From Clostridia bacterium (GTDB lineage Bacteria > Bacillota > Clostridia > Oscillospirales > CAG-272), in the NCBI GenBank assembly GCA_017412045.1, contig JAFQOX010000154.1:1-56139 (forward strand): a DNA stretch of 56,139 nucleotides, in the 5' to 3' direction. Of the stretch, positions 1 to 9,144 are shown one piece after another (positions within the stretch are counted from its first letter, which is position 1; the number at the start of each line of letters is the position of its first letter). The notes beneath the pieces were generated by a model that was not told the origin of the DNA, did no database searches, and saw only the letters and a list, made by a program, of their open reading frames with translations. A program made the translations under genes and the position numbers.

Positions 1-27
1 AAAAATAAAAAGTTGCACAAAGCAGGG

Positions 28-172
28 AAGGCTCCCTCTGGGAGGGAGCTGGATTTTGCGAAGCAAAAGACTGAGGGAGAGTGCGTAAACATCAAGTTTG
101 ATCAAATTTTAAGTGACGCGGGCTCCTTCCGCCTCGTAAACTCGGCACCTTCCTCCCGGAGGAAGGCTTTTT
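28..172. repeat. MITE-like intergenic element with inverted ends
   Basis: The left end reads AAGGCTCCCTCTGGGAGGG and the right end, on the other strand, reads AAAAAGCCTTCCTCCGGGAG. Each end also folds on itself. The layout (terminal GGCTCCC-type hairpin, GCGAAGC-type inner hairpin, then GACTGAGGGA) matches the element at 38601-38732. It has no open reading frame and probably moves in trans. Similarity between copies was judged by eye. Confidence 0.6.
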
Positions 173-237
173 AGCATCTCATCTTTTGGCGAAATTGACG
201 AAACTGAATTTTTTAACTGACTTTATCGACAAGCTGG

Positions 238-263
238 CCGTGCCGTCCCGAAGGACGGCACGG
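238..263. terminator. Perfect 11-bp hairpin before the PBP gene
   Basis: CCGTGCCGTCC and GGACGGCACGG pair around the loop CGAA. The stem is followed by a T-rich stretch, so it may end transcription entering from the left. It may also be part of the PBP leader. Confidence 0.4.
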
Positions 264-363
264 TATTTGTTTGGTATAAAATTTTTTTGACGCGCGCATA
301 CTATAGGCAGACTCTTTGGAAAGGATAAGCTTTGAAAAACGAGCGTTTTTCAAAGAGATTTGC

Positions 364-3015
364 ATGATGAAAAAACGGCATAAAATACGCCATGCGATCG
401 GCAGGATTCTCGCTTGCTTTCTGCTGATCGGATTGTTCAGTACGCTGATTTTGTCGTCAGCGTTTATCTTATACGCCACCAAGGGCATCGATGCTTCGTT
501 GGATATGGATATGCTGGTTGCCAATCAGGGGCGTACCACGAAATTATATTATACCGATGCCGATGGAAACGCCGTCGAAATGGAGGATCAGAGATTGATC
601 GGGTCGGAAAACCGCATCTGGATTCCGCTGGAAAAGATCCCGATCGAGGTGCAGAACGCCTTCATTGCCATTGAGGATCATCGCTTCTTTGAGCATAAGG
701 GCATGGATATGAAGCGGACGGTCGGCGCAGTGCTCGGATTCCTTTCGGGCGGCGGACATTACGGCGGCTCGACGATCACGCAACAGCTGATCAAAAACCT
801 GACGGGAGACAACAGCGTGACGCCCAAGCGGAAGCTCACGGAGATCATGCGGGCGCTGAAGCTGGAAAAGCGCATGAGCAAGGAAGCGATCCTCGAGCTT
901 TATCTCAATACCGTCTATTTGTCGGAGGGTTGCTACGGCTTGGAGACCGCTGCGGAAACCTATTTCGGAAAGAGCGCATCCGAGCTGACCGCCGCCGAGG
1001 GCGCATCGCTCGCCGCCGTGATCCAATATCCCACGAAATACGATCCCGTGAAAAATCCCGAAAACAACCGAAACCGCAGGGATACGGTGCTCTGGCGTAT
1101 GCACGAGCTCGGGCTTCTGAAGGATACGGTATACGAGGAAAGCATCGCTTCCCCGACGGCTCTGCATCTCGGGCAAAAGGAAGAACGCGCGGTGAGAAAC
1201 TCCTGGTTTACCGAGGTCGTGATCGAGGACGTGATCGCCGATCTGTCGGAGAAGTACGGACTTTCCCGCGCGGCGGCATCGAGTATGCTCTATAACGGCG
1301 GTCTTTCCGTCTATACGACGATGGACAAAAAAATGCAGGAGACCGTGGAGCAATATTACGAAAATATCGAAAATTTCCCGAAAAGCGCGGAGGGCGCGCG
1401 CGCCGATTCCTCAGCGGTGCTGATCGATCCGAAGAGCGGAAGGCTTCTCGCCGTAGCGGGCGCGGTCGGAGAAAAAAAGTCAGACCGCATCTTCAATCTC
1501 GCCACGCAAATGCTCCGTTCGCCCGGCTCGGTGATCAAGCCGATCACCGTATACGCGCCCGCGATCGAAAAAAATCTGATCACCTGGGCGAGCGTTTACG
1601 ACGACGTTCCCGTCACCTTTACGAAGGAAGGGAGCGGGTATGCGCTCTGGCCCAAGAACAATCCCCGCGTTTACGCAGGCTTGACGACGGTCAATACGGC
1701 ACTTTGCCGCTCGACCAATACCGTCGCGGTACGCATTCTCAAGCAGTTGGGCGAGCAAACGTCCTTCGGTTATGCGAGAGCGCTCGGTATTTCCCATCTG
1801 ATCGAACGGGAAAACGGCGAGAACGGCGCGGTTCTGTCGGACGTTGCGCCGGCGCCTCTTGCGCTGGGAGCGGTGACACGAGGCGTTTCCGTACGGGAAA
1901 TGACGGGTGCATACAGCGCGCTTGCCTGCGGCGGCGTATATCACGAAACGGTATCCTATACCGCCGTTTACGACAAGGACGGCAAGCTTTTGCTCTCCAA
2001 CGAAATGCAAGGGCAACCCGTTTTCGGCGAGGACACGGCGGACGTGATGACGAGACTGCTCCAAAACGTCGTTTCGCAAGGCACGGCAAAGGATATGACC
2101 CTACAGAAAACCCTCCCCGTGGCGGGAAAAACGGGTACCTCCAACGCCAATACCGACCGCTGGTTTATCGGATATACCCCCGACCTTCTCTGCGGCGTAT
2201 GGTACGGATATAAAGATGCGCGCGACATCGGCACGCATAAAAAGAATCCCGCCGTTCTGATTTTCGACGGCTTGATGACGAAGCTTTACGCCAGAAACGG
2301 CGCAGAGACCGTATCGCTGGATAAAAGCCATACGTTTGCGCGCAGTGAAAACGTCGTTCGCTGTCTGTATTGCAGGGATTCGGGAGCGCTTCCGACCTCT
2401 GCGTGCTCGCACGACCTGCGCGGACACCGTCTGGAATACGGATATTTCAAAAAGGGCACGGAGCCCAAGTCGCGTTGCGATACGCATATCCTCGTGGATT
2501 ACGACAGCAAAACGCACGCTGTCGCCGCGGCGCATTGTCCGAGCGAAAATATCATCCGCGTTGCACTGCTGAAGCATTACGGACGCGCGTTTCCCTGCGA
2601 GATCAACGTGACGGACGCGCAGTATATTTACCGCCATTTGCCTTACGGCGCGTCGCCCTCCCTCGGAGAAAACGAAGCCTTTTTTCAGGAATTTTACGAG
2701 TCGGACGGAAATTATATCGGCGTGGCAGGCGGCAAGCAGGCGCGCAACCGTTATTGCGCCGAGCACGAGCATCCGCCGGAGGAAACGGTGACAACGGAGG
2801 AACAGGCGTTACCGGAGGAGACGGTGACAACGGCGGAAACGGGTGTAAAGGGGGATCGGGCGGAAAGCGCGACCGCGGGAACGGAATCACGCCAAACGGA
2901 GCGGAAAGAATCCGTAAGCGCAGAAACGTCTGCGGCGGAAACGACACCCATTCAACCGAGAAACGAGTCGGAGACCGAGAAAAAGCAAAGATGGGTCCCG
3001 TGGGGATTTTCCTGA
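364..3015 (+). CDS. Class A penicillin-binding protein (PBP1A type)
   Basis: This is a bifunctional peptidoglycan synthase acting at the outer face of the membrane. A hydrophobic anchor lies near residues 12-37. The GT51 glycosyltransferase domain (about 85-260) carries the catalytic EDHRFFEHKG and the GSTITQQL motif. The transpeptidase domain has the SxxK serine at S389 (GSVIKP), a STN motif, and KTGTS at K589. The C-terminal 110 residues are a low-complexity Thr/Glu/Pro tail (PEETVTTEE-like), probably wall-spanning. The ATG at 364 is chosen because AAAGAG precedes it; an upstream TTG at 316 would add 16 residues before the anchor. It is monocistronic, with a strong terminator downstream. 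Length, about 883 residues, is normal for the family. Confidence 0.93.
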   Translation: MMKKRHKIRHAIGRILACFLLIGLFSTLILSSAFILYATKGIDASLDMDMLVANQGRTTKLYYTDADGNAVEMEDQRLIGSENRIWIPLEKIPIEVQNAFIAIEDHRFFEHKGMDMKRTVGAVLGFLSGGGHYGGSTITQQLIKNLTGDNSVTPKRKLTEIMRALKLEKRMSKEAILELYLNTVYLSEGCYGLETAAETYFGKSASELTAAEGASLAAVIQYPTKYDPVKNPENNRNRRDTVLWRMHELGLLKDTVYEESIASPTALHLGQKEERAVRNSWFTEVVIEDVIADLSEKYGLSRAAASSMLYNGGLSVYTTMDKKMQETVEQYYENIENFPKSAEGARADSSAVLIDPKSGRLLAVAGAVGEKKSDRIFNLATQMLRSPGSVIKPITVYAPAIEKNLITWASVYDDVPVTFTKEGSGYALWPKNNPRVYAGLTTVNTALCRSTNTVAVRILKQLGEQTSFGYARALGISHLIERENGENGAVLSDVAPAPLALGAVTRGVSVREMTGAYSALACGGVYHETVSYTAVYDKDGKLLLSNEMQGQPVFGEDTADVMTRLLQNVVSQGTAKDMTLQKTLPVAGKTGTSNANTDRWFIGYTPDLLCGVWYGYKDARDIGTHKKNPAVLIFDGLMTKLYARNGAETVSLDKSHTFARSENVVRCLYCRDSGALPTSACSHDLRGHRLEYGYFKKGTEPKSRCDTHILVDYDSKTHAVAAAHCPSENIIRVALLKHYGRAFPCEINVTDAQYIYRHLPYGASPSLGENEAFFQEFYESDGNYIGVAGGKQARNRYCAEHEHPPEETVTTEEQALPEETVTTAETGVKGDRAESATAGTESRQTERKESVSAETSAAETTPIQPRNESETEKKQRWVPWGFS

Positions 3016-3020
3016 AATGC

Positions 3021-3058
3021 AAAATGCTGATTACCGAAAGGGGTAATCAGCATTTTTC
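3021..3058 (+). terminator. Intrinsic terminator of the PBP gene
   Basis: A 15-bp stem (AAAATGCTGATTACC and its complement) is followed by a T run, directly after the stop codon. Confidence 0.85.
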
Positions 3059-3094
3059 TTCGGACGGGAATTTTTCCGAAAAAGGATAAAAATC

Positions 3095-3123
3095 TTGATT
3101 TTCATGCTTTTTTGATGTATGAT
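3095..3123 (+). promoter_or_regulatory. Sigma-A promoter of pepT
   Basis: TTGATT, 17 nt, TATGAT, placed about 35 nt before the pepT start. Confidence 0.75.
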
Positions 3124-3159
3124 AAAAGAGTCAATAATAAAATCACAAGGAGAACCCTT

Positions 3160-4386
3160 ATGAAAACATACGAAAGATTTTTGAATTACGTCGCTTATCC
3201 CACCATGTCCGACGAGGAAAGTCAGACCGTTCCCAGCTCGGCAAAGCAGCTCGTGCTTGCCAAAGCGCTGAAGGAGGAGCTTCTTTCTCTGGGACTGACC
3301 GATGCGTACGTGGACGGCTTCGGCTACGTTTACGCAACCCTTCCCGCCAATACCGAAAAGGCAGTCAATGCCATCGGACTGATCGCGCATATGGATACCT
3401 CGAGCGAGGCATCCGACACGGATATCAAGGCTTCCGTCGTCGATTATCACGGCGGCGATATTCTTCTCAACGAAAAGGAAAATATCGTTATGACCGTTGC
3501 CGACTATCCCTATCTTGCCAAATACGAGGGTCAGCATCTGATCGTTTCCGACGGCACGACGCTGATCGGCGCAGACGATAAGGCGGGCATCGCGGAGATC
3601 ATGACCGCTCTTGAGAAAATCATCGCAAGCAATCTTCCGCACGGCAAGATCTGCGTTGCCTTTACGCCCGACGAGGAGATCGGCAGAGGCGCGGATCATT
3701 TCAACGTGGAGGGCTTCGGCGCGGACTACGCCTATACCGTTGACGGCGGCGCACTCGGAGAGCTGGAATATGAAAACTTCAACGCCGCAAGCGCGCATAT
3801 TGAGATCCACGGCGTTTCCATTCACCCCGGCTCCGCAAAGGACAAGATGAAAAATGCGGCTCTGATCGCTTGCGAATTCAACGCGCTCCTTCCCGCGGAC
3901 GAGATCCCCTCCAAAACGGAAGGCTACGAAGGCTTCCACCATCTTGCAGGTATGACCGGCGGCATTGAATACGCCCGTCTGGATTATATCATCCGCGACC
4001 ACGACAGAGCGAAATTTGAAGAGAAAAAGGCAAATTTCGTCAAAGCCTGCGAAACGGTCAATTCCGTTTACGGCGCGGGAACTGCCGTCATGCAGCTTTC
4101 CGATTCTTATTATAATATGAAGGAAAAGATCGAGCCCCATATGTATATCATCGACCGCGCGAAAAAGGCGATGACCGACGTAGGCGTTACGCCCAACGTC
4201 GTTCCGATCCGCGGCGGTACGGACGGCGCGAGACTTTCCTTTATGGGCTTGCCCTGTCCCAATATCTGCACGGGTGGCGAAAACTTCCACTCCCGCTTCG
4301 AATTCGTTTCCGTGGAAGCGATGGAGAAGATCACCGATATTCTCGTCAAGCTGATCGAAAACAGCGTGGAGCAGGGAAAGCAGTAA
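3160..4386 (+). CDS. pepT: Peptidase T (tripeptide aminopeptidase)
   Basis: M20-family dizinc aminopeptidase that removes the N-terminal residue from tripeptides in the cytoplasm. The metal-site motifs are visible in order: AHMDTS, GADDKAG, TPDEEIGRGADHF and GGTDGARLS. The insert typical of the dimerisation domain begins at HIEIHGVSIHPG. The length of 408 residues matches PepT. The ATG at 3160 follows AAGGAG with good spacing; the reading frame extends 16 codons upstream, but that part overlaps the -10 box. The SGNH esterase follows after about 50 nt and may be co-transcribed. Confidence 0.95.
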   Translation: MKTYERFLNYVAYPTMSDEESQTVPSSAKQLVLAKALKEELLSLGLTDAYVDGFGYVYATLPANTEKAVNAIGLIAHMDTSSEASDTDIKASVVDYHGGDILLNEKENIVMTVADYPYLAKYEGQHLIVSDGTTLIGADDKAGIAEIMTALEKIIASNLPHGKICVAFTPDEEIGRGADHFNVEGFGADYAYTVDGGALGELEYENFNAASAHIEIHGVSIHPGSAKDKMKNAALIACEFNALLPADEIPSKTEGYEGFHHLAGMTGGIEYARLDYIIRDHDRAKFEEKKANFVKACETVNSVYGAGTAVMQLSDSYYNMKEKIEPHMYIIDRAKKAMTDVGVTPNVVPIRGGTDGARLSFMGLPCPNICTGGENFHSRFEFVSVEAMEKITDILVKLIENSVEQGKQ

Positions 4387-4440
4387 AACGGTAAGCTTAT
4401 TTGGATATATTTTTACGGATCAAAGAAAGGAATGAAAATC

Positions 4441-5502
4441 ATGAAGGTTACGAGAGAAATGGGAACCGTCCTTTCGGACACGACCATGCGTTCTCCGGTT
4501 TATCTTGACGTTCGTACGACGCCTATGATCAAGCTTTATGGCTTCTGGAAGCCGTTTTGCCGTGTCCCGAGAGAGGTCGCTCTGGCAACGAGCGAAACCG
4601 TCACCCGCCTGCACACGATGGGGCCGAGCGCGCGCGTGCGTTTCCGCACCAATTCCGATATTATCGTCATTCACGCCGATCTTTCCAACGATGAGCGCAC
4701 GGGCTCGATGTCGGTGCTTGCGACGTCGAGCTTTGAAATGTATTTCGTCGAAAACGGCAAGCATATCTATAAGGGCTCCTTCGTCCCCTCGCAGGGAGAA
4801 GGAAAAAATTACGTGGAATGCCGCTTGAAGGACAAGCCCGTCATGAAGGACGTGATCCTTTATTTCCCGATCAACGCCGCCGTGGAGAATTTTTACGTCG
4901 GTCTGCGCGAAGGCGCAGAGCTGGAGGAGGGAGGATCCTATACTTATGAAACGCCCGTCGTATTCTACGGCTCCTCCATCGTTCACGGCATCGGCGCGGG
5001 CAGACCGGGCATGAACTATCCTTCCCAGATTTCCCGTATGCTCGACACGAACGTCTACAATCTCGGCTTTGGCGGCGGCGCGCGCGGAGAAAGCGCGATC
5101 CTTGACTTTATCGCGGATCAGAAGATGAGCGTTTTCGTTTACGATTACGACCACAACGCCCCCGATGCGGAGCATTTGGAAAAAACGCATTACGCAGGCT
5201 ACAAGCGTTTTCGTGCCAAACAGCCCTTGACACCCATCATCATGGCTTCCAAGCCCGACTGGGATCTCGTGAACGAAACGTCTGATCCGGAAATCAACGA
5301 GAAGCGTATGCGTATCATCGAAAACACCTATCTGCGCGCAAAAGCGGAGGGCGATGAAAACGTCTACTTCATCAACGGCTTCACCGATTTTTATCCCGAC
5401 GGGATCCGCGGAGACTGTACCTCCGACGGCTGTCACCCCAACGACCTCGGCTATCACTATATGGCGGAAGCGTTTGCCAAGATCATCAGAAAGCTTCTAT
5501 AA
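4441..5502 (+). CDS. SGNH/GDSL-type esterase with N-terminal beta domain
   Basis: 353 residues with no signal peptide, so probably cytoplasmic. The N-terminal 160 residues form a beta-rich domain resembling the GxDLY-type modules of carbohydrate esterases. The hydrolase domain begins at FYGSSIVHG with the probable nucleophile S179, continues with NLGFGGGARGE (oxyanion region), and ends with DGCHPND, supplying D329 and H332. It probably deacetylates a sugar or glycoside; the substrate cannot be read from the sequence. The ATG at 4441 is preferred over 4432 because AGAAAGG lies 10 nt upstream of it but touches the earlier one. Confidence 0.8.
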   Translation: MKVTREMGTVLSDTTMRSPVYLDVRTTPMIKLYGFWKPFCRVPREVALATSETVTRLHTMGPSARVRFRTNSDIIVIHADLSNDERTGSMSVLATSSFEMYFVENGKHIYKGSFVPSQGEGKNYVECRLKDKPVMKDVILYFPINAAVENFYVGLREGAELEEGGSYTYETPVVFYGSSIVHGIGAGRPGMNYPSQISRMLDTNVYNLGFGGGARGESAILDFIADQKMSVFVYDYDHNAPDAEHLEKTHYAGYKRFRAKQPLTPIIMASKPDWDLVNETSDPEINEKRMRIIENTYLRAKAEGDENVYFINGFTDFYPDGIRGDCTSDGCHPNDLGYHYMAEAFAKIIRKLL

Positions 5503-5504
5503 TA

Positions 5505-5547
5505 GAAAAAAGTCCGATTTGTCGATCAAACAAATTGGACTTTTTGC
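5505..5547. terminator. Bidirectional terminator between convergent genes
   Basis: AAAAAAGTCC(G)ATTTG pairs with CAAATTGGACTTTTT. A/T runs on both sides serve both the esterase and the minus-strand gene. Confidence 0.8.
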
Positions 5548-5567
5548 ATCTTATAAAAAGGGAGCTC

Positions 5568-6161
5568 TTATCCGAGCAGATCTTCCCGCCGATATATTTT
5601 CATCTCCTTGAAACGCATTTCTCTGAAGCGTTCATTTCCGAATTCGTCAAAATCATCGCAGTATCGACCGAGCTCGATACGGTACATACGATCACCTTCC
5701 GGTGGATATTCGAGCGTATTTGCGATCAGGAGCTCGCCCCGGTCGTGCAATTCCCGGATGGCATTTCTCAATGAGAACGGATTGACAAAGCCCTGAATCC
5801 CGGAGTTCAAAAGCTTTTCAAGCTTTTTCTTGTTTTTTGGATTCATAGAGCACCACATGATTTCCAATTGAAAAGTCGCTTTGAACAGCATCATTCTGTC
5901 AATGGTCAGATCCTGTAAAACGGCTTGTACGTCGGGCAGCTGTAAAGTGTCGGCGATTTTGTCCCGCGTTTTCGGACTGATGGGCGACATCCAGCTTTCG
6001 TGCACGATTTCCGCCTTGGATATTTTCAATTTCAGCTTTCCGTCAAATACTTTTCTGAAAAACCAGATATTTCCCGTATCGTCCGATTGGTAAAAATCCA
6101 GGATCTGATAGATGCCGTTTCTCATGTTAATGTGAAAAAGATCACCTTTTGAAAAATTCAT
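5568..6161 (-). CDS. Conserved hypothetical protein, 197 aa
   Basis: I do not recognise the family. The first 60 residues read as a compact beta domain (KGDLFHINMRNGIYQILDF). A helical middle follows, and the C-terminal part contains FSLRNAIRELHDRGELLIANTLEYPP, spread over a helix-turn pattern like a winged helix. There is no signal peptide or membrane segment. The ATG at 6161 is chosen because AAAGGGAC lies just upstream; the open frame further upstream runs into the tRNA gene and is not coding. It lies downstream of two tRNA genes but past their terminator. Confidence 0.65.
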   Translation of the reverse strand: MNFSKGDLFHINMRNGIYQILDFYQSDDTGNIWFFRKVFDGKLKLKISKAEIVHESWMSPISPKTRDKIADTLQLPDVQAVLQDLTIDRMMLFKATFQLEIMWCSMNPKNKKKLEKLLNSGIQGFVNPFSLRNAIRELHDRGELLIANTLEYPPEGDRMYRIELGRYCDDFDEFGNERFREMRFKEMKIYRREDLLG

Positions 6162-6225
6162 GTCAGTCCCTTTCTGTATACCTAATCGACAAGTTTCGCA
6201 AGAGAAGAGTGAAAAGTGAAGAAGT

Positions 6226-6263
6226 AAAAATCGACAAGCTTCTGTTGAAACTTGTCGATTTTT
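6226..6263 (-). terminator. Terminator of the tRNA-Leu pair
   Basis: A 13-bp perfect stem (AAAAATCGACAAG and complement) lies directly after the encoded CCA end of the second tRNA, with a T run on the minus strand. Confidence 0.8.
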
Positions 6264-6345
6264 GGTGCGGATAACAGGACTTGAACCTGCATGGTCGCCC
6301 ACTGGAACCTGAAACCAGCGCGTCTACCAGTTCCGCCATATCCGC
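6263..6345 (-). tRNA. tRNA-Leu (CAG)
   Basis: Cloverleaf with a 7-bp acceptor (GCGGATA/TATCCGC), D arm GGCGGAACTGGTAGACGC, a long variable arm, T arm GGTTCAAGTCC and encoded CCA. The anticodon stem CTGGT/TCCAG encloses TTCAGGT, giving anticodon CAG. Confidence 0.93.
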
Positions 6346-6377
6346 ATATTTGAACAGCCACTGTGTTCAGTGGCTGT

Positions 6378-6461
6378 TGGTGCGAGAAACGGGACTTGAA
6401 CCCGTACGGTGAATCCACACGCCCCTCAAACGTGCGCGTCTACCAGTTCCGCCACTCTCGC
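6378..6461 (-). tRNA. tRNA-Leu (GAG)
   Basis: A second class II tRNA 32 nt upstream of the first. Acceptor GCGAGAG/TTCTCGC, encoded CCA, anticodon loop TTGAGGG giving GAG. Both tRNAs share the promoter at 6511-6539. Confidence 0.93.
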
Positions 6462-6510
6462 ATTCACTGACAGTGGGAGGCATTCGAGCTCTTCCCCTGC
6501 GACGGATTCT

Positions 6511-6539
6511 ATTATATACTATCTCTTTTAAAATGTCAA
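6511..6539 (-). promoter_or_regulatory. Promoter of the tRNA-Leu pair
   Basis: On the minus strand TTGACA, 17 nt, TATAAT: a consensus sigma-A promoter about 50 nt before tRNA-Leu(GAG). Confidence 0.88.
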
Positions 6540-6670
6540 TACCTTTTTTGAAAAAAATCAAAAAAATTTCAAATAAATTTGAGCGTGAAAATACAGCGTC
6601 AAAGTACCGAAAATCCGGTGTTTTCGCTTCCGAAAAAAGCGGTTTGTGTCCGCGCGGGACACAAACCGGA

Positions 6671-7597
6671 TCAGTTCTCTTTTTTGCCCTGCGCGCGACT
6701 TTCGGCTTCACGCAGTTCCTTTTGTTCCTTTTTGGTGTTGGCGATGATTTTGACGGAATCCTTGGCGTAGGTTCTGACCGTCTGATGATCGCCGGGGAAG
6801 CGTACCTTGATCAGTCCGCAGAGAGGACTGAGCTCACACACGATGCCTCTGCCGTCGGGCGTTTCCACCAGAGCGTCCATTTTGGGAAGCTTCGCAAGCT
6901 CCTCCTCGTAGAGCTCGTGCTCGTAGCGCAGACAGCACATCAGACGTCCGCACGCGCCCGAGATCTTCTGCGAATTCAAGGAGAGGTTCTGCTCCTTCGC
7001 CATTTTGATGGATACCTGACAGAAATCATCCAGGAATTTTTTGCAGCAGAAGGGTCTGCCGCACACGCCGAGACCGCCGATCAGTTTCGTTTCGTCGCGG
7101 ATACCGATCTGACGAAGCTCGATGCGGGTTCTGAAAATGGATGCCAGACTTTTGACAAGCTCGCGGAAGTCCACTCTTCCTTCGGCTGTGAAATAAAAAA
7201 GCAATTTGTTGTTGTCGAACGTATATTCCACGTCGACCAACTTCATTTCCAATTTATGCTCGGCAATTTTCTCCAGACAGATCTTTGCCGCTTCCTTTTC
7301 CTTGCGCTTGTTTTCTTCGTAGATCACGACGTCCTCCTTCGTTGCCGAACGGATGACGGGGCGCAGGGGGAGTACGACCTTGTCTTCTCCGACGATGCGG
7401 TTGGGGATCACAACCTTGCCGAATTCGAGACCTCTGGCGGTTTCCACGATAACGTTACAGCCGCTTTCGAGCCGTAAGCCCTGGGGATCGAAATAGTAGA
7501 TCTTTCCCGTCGTTTTAAAACGAACGCCTACGATCTCGTAAGAGGGCTGCTCGGAGGCTTCCTCCGATGCCGTCTTGATTTCTTCTTTTTCGTTCAT
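6671..7597 (-). CDS. ricT: RicT/YaaT, PSP1-domain protein
   Basis: 308 residues. The PSP1 domain contains two cysteine clusters, CGRPFCCKKF and CGRLMCCLRYE, that match the Fe-S ligands of RicT. In Bacillus RicT works with RicA and RicF to promote RNase Y-dependent mRNA maturation, sporulation and competence. The C-terminal 40 residues are a charged Lys/Glu tail. It is the last gene of the darA-holB-ricT group, an arrangement conserved in Firmicutes, which supports the call. The 60-nt gap from holB contains AGAAAGGTATG before the start. Confidence 0.93.
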   Translation of the reverse strand: MNEKEEIKTASEEASEQPSYEIVGVRFKTTGKIYYFDPQGLRLESGCNVIVETARGLEFGKVVIPNRIVGEDKVVLPLRPVIRSATKEDVVIYEENKRKEKEAAKICLEKIAEHKLEMKLVDVEYTFDNNKLLFYFTAEGRVDFRELVKSLASIFRTRIELRQIGIRDETKLIGGLGVCGRPFCCKKFLDDFCQVSIKMAKEQNLSLNSQKISGACGRLMCCLRYEHELYEEELAKLPKMDALVETPDGRGIVCELSPLCGLIKVRFPGDHQTVRTYAKDSVKIIANTKKEQKELREAESRAQGKKEN

Positions 7598-7657
7598 ATA
7601 TACATACCTTTCTCAGGGGATTCCCGTTTGAAAAACGAAACGCGTTCAAACGCGTTG

Positions 7658-8668
7658 TTATACCGCCGCCCATAGCCCCATGGCAAGCACGGCTGCGGAA
7701 ACCGCCACGCTCGTATTCCACTTCATGTCTGCGCGTACGGTGTCCGTTACGGTAAACGACCGCGAAACGGACTCCATGGCGAATTGCATGGAGATCGCCT
7801 CGGCTTCATCACGGTCAAAAAATAAAGACGCCGATTCCTCCGCGTTTTTGATGCGGGCAAGATCGCCGTAAGCCAACAGCAGATTTTCCGTCAACGCATC
7901 CAGCGCTTCTCTCGTCGTCACGAAATCAGTCATTTGTTTCAAAAAGTCAAAATAGGACACGCTGCGATTTTTAGCCGTCTGTCCCGCTATCGTTTTCTTT
8001 GCCATCGAATACGCGGAAAAAGCAAACGTTTCTTCGTTCAGCAGCGTTTTCATTTTTCCGATGGATCCGCCCGCCATGCGGACGGCGAAGGAAAGCTTCT
8101 CCTCCTCTCCCGGATCGGAAAGCCCGTTTTCCTGCGCGTAAGCGCGCAGCGCCGCGTGATCGAACTGCTCCAGGGAGATTTTTTGCGCGCGGGAACGAAC
8201 CGTGGAAAGCAGCGCGAGGCTGTTTTCGCACAGCAACAGCATATATACGCCCGCGGGCGGTTCTTCGATGATTTTCAGAAGCGCGTTCTGCGCTTGCGGC
8301 GTAATGCAATCAGCCTCATCGAATACGTACATTTTGAAATTCAATTCGGAGGGGGTCAGAAAAACGGTGTCGCAGAAATCGCGTACGCGATCCACGCCGA
8401 TCGTTTTCTTTCCTTCTTCGCGGGTCAGCATCATGACGTCGGGAGAATTGCCGTCCAGAATGCGGCGGCATTTTTTCGCGGATTCTTCTCCGCCGTTTTT
8501 CTCGGCGTGCGCCGCAAGGGTTGCCGCAAGCGCGCGGGCGAACGTCTTTTTGCCGCCTCCGCGGGGTGCCTCCAGAATATATGCGTGCGCGTATTTCCCT
8601 TCCCGGATCAGGGAGGAGAAATACGCCTTTTGTTTATGATTGCCGTATACGTCGGAAAAAAAGTTCAT
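7658..8668 (-). CDS. holB: DNA polymerase III delta-prime subunit
   Basis: 336 residues. AAA+ clamp-loader subunit that helps load the beta clamp during replication. Visible parts are the N-terminal YGNHKQKAYF, a P-loop-like APRGGGKKTF, and the Walker B/sensor region VFDEADCITPQAQNALLKIIEEPP, which is diagnostic for the delta-prime/gamma fold. The Walker A is altered and the zinc-module cysteines are nearly gone (only one remains near CRRIL), consistent with a structural rather than ATPase role. Its ATG overlaps the darA stop (TGATG), so translation is probably coupled. Confidence 0.92.
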   Translation of the reverse strand: MNFFSDVYGNHKQKAYFSSLIREGKYAHAYILEAPRGGGKKTFARALAATLAAHAEKNGGEESAKKCRRILDGNSPDVMMLTREEGKKTIGVDRVRDFCDTVFLTPSELNFKMYVFDEADCITPQAQNALLKIIEEPPAGVYMLLLCENSLALLSTVRSRAQKISLEQFDHAALRAYAQENGLSDPGEEEKLSFAVRMAGGSIGKMKTLLNEETFAFSAYSMAKKTIAGQTAKNRSVSYFDFLKQMTDFVTTREALDALTENLLLAYGDLARIKNAEESASLFFDRDEAEAISMQFAMESVSRSFTVTDTVRADMKWNTSVAVSAAVLAMGLWAAV

Positions 8669-8994
8669 CAGAAATGCATGAATTTTTCGACGTCCATGAT
8701 AAACAGCGTCGCGCCGCCGATGCAGATGTCTGCGTTTGCGGGGGCAACGGCGTCCGTCGTTCCGGATACGGACGAGAAGGGAATGCTCTTAACGCGTTTT
8801 TTGCTGTGAGCCTTGATGATTTCAACCGCGCGTCCCACTCTGTTGTCGTCAACGCCGACGAAGAAGGTCGAGTTGCCGTTCAGAAGAAAGCCGCCGGTGG
8901 AGGATACCTTCGTGACCTGGAAGCCTTCCGAGGTCAGACCGGTGTTGACAAAATGAGCATCGTCGTTATTGACAATTGCAATAATCAGTTTCAT
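8668..8994 (-). CDS. darA: Cyclic-di-AMP receptor DarA (PstA/YaaQ)
   Basis: 108 residues, PII-like fold. It begins MKLIIAIVNNDDA and contains TKVSSTGGFLLNGNSTF, the loop typical of the YaaQ family, then GGATLFIMDVEKF at the C-terminus. The protein binds c-di-AMP; its partner is unknown. The ATG at 8994 gives the family N-terminus, while the frame upstream to 9021 has no matching residues. It is first in the darA-holB-ricT operon behind the promoter at 9082-9110. Confidence 0.93.
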   Translation of the reverse strand: MKLIIAIVNNDDAHFVNTGLTSEGFQVTKVSSTGGFLLNGNSTFFVGVDDNRVGRAVEIIKAHSKKRVKSIPFSSVSGTTDAVAPANADICIGGATLFIMDVEKFMHF

Positions 8995-9081
8995 AAAAAA
9001 TTCCGCCCTTGCGAGTGACAAAGGTTTTCCTTTCTTTCTGTATTTGGGTCAGTTTCAAGCAAAACAGGATTCTTATTTATT

Positions 9082-9110
9082 ATTATAGCAAAAGATAAAA
9101 GCTTTGTCAA
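9082..9110 (-). promoter_or_regulatory. Promoter of darA-holB-ricT
   Basis: Minus strand TTGACA, 17 nt, TATAAT, about 90 nt before darA. Confidence 0.85.
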
Positions 9111-9144
9111 CGAAAAGAAGGGCAAGAGCGAAAAATTTATTGAA

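Noticed and set aside
6161..6302. N-terminal extension of the 197-residue minus-strand gene
   Set aside because: It overlaps tRNA-Leu(CAG) and its terminator.
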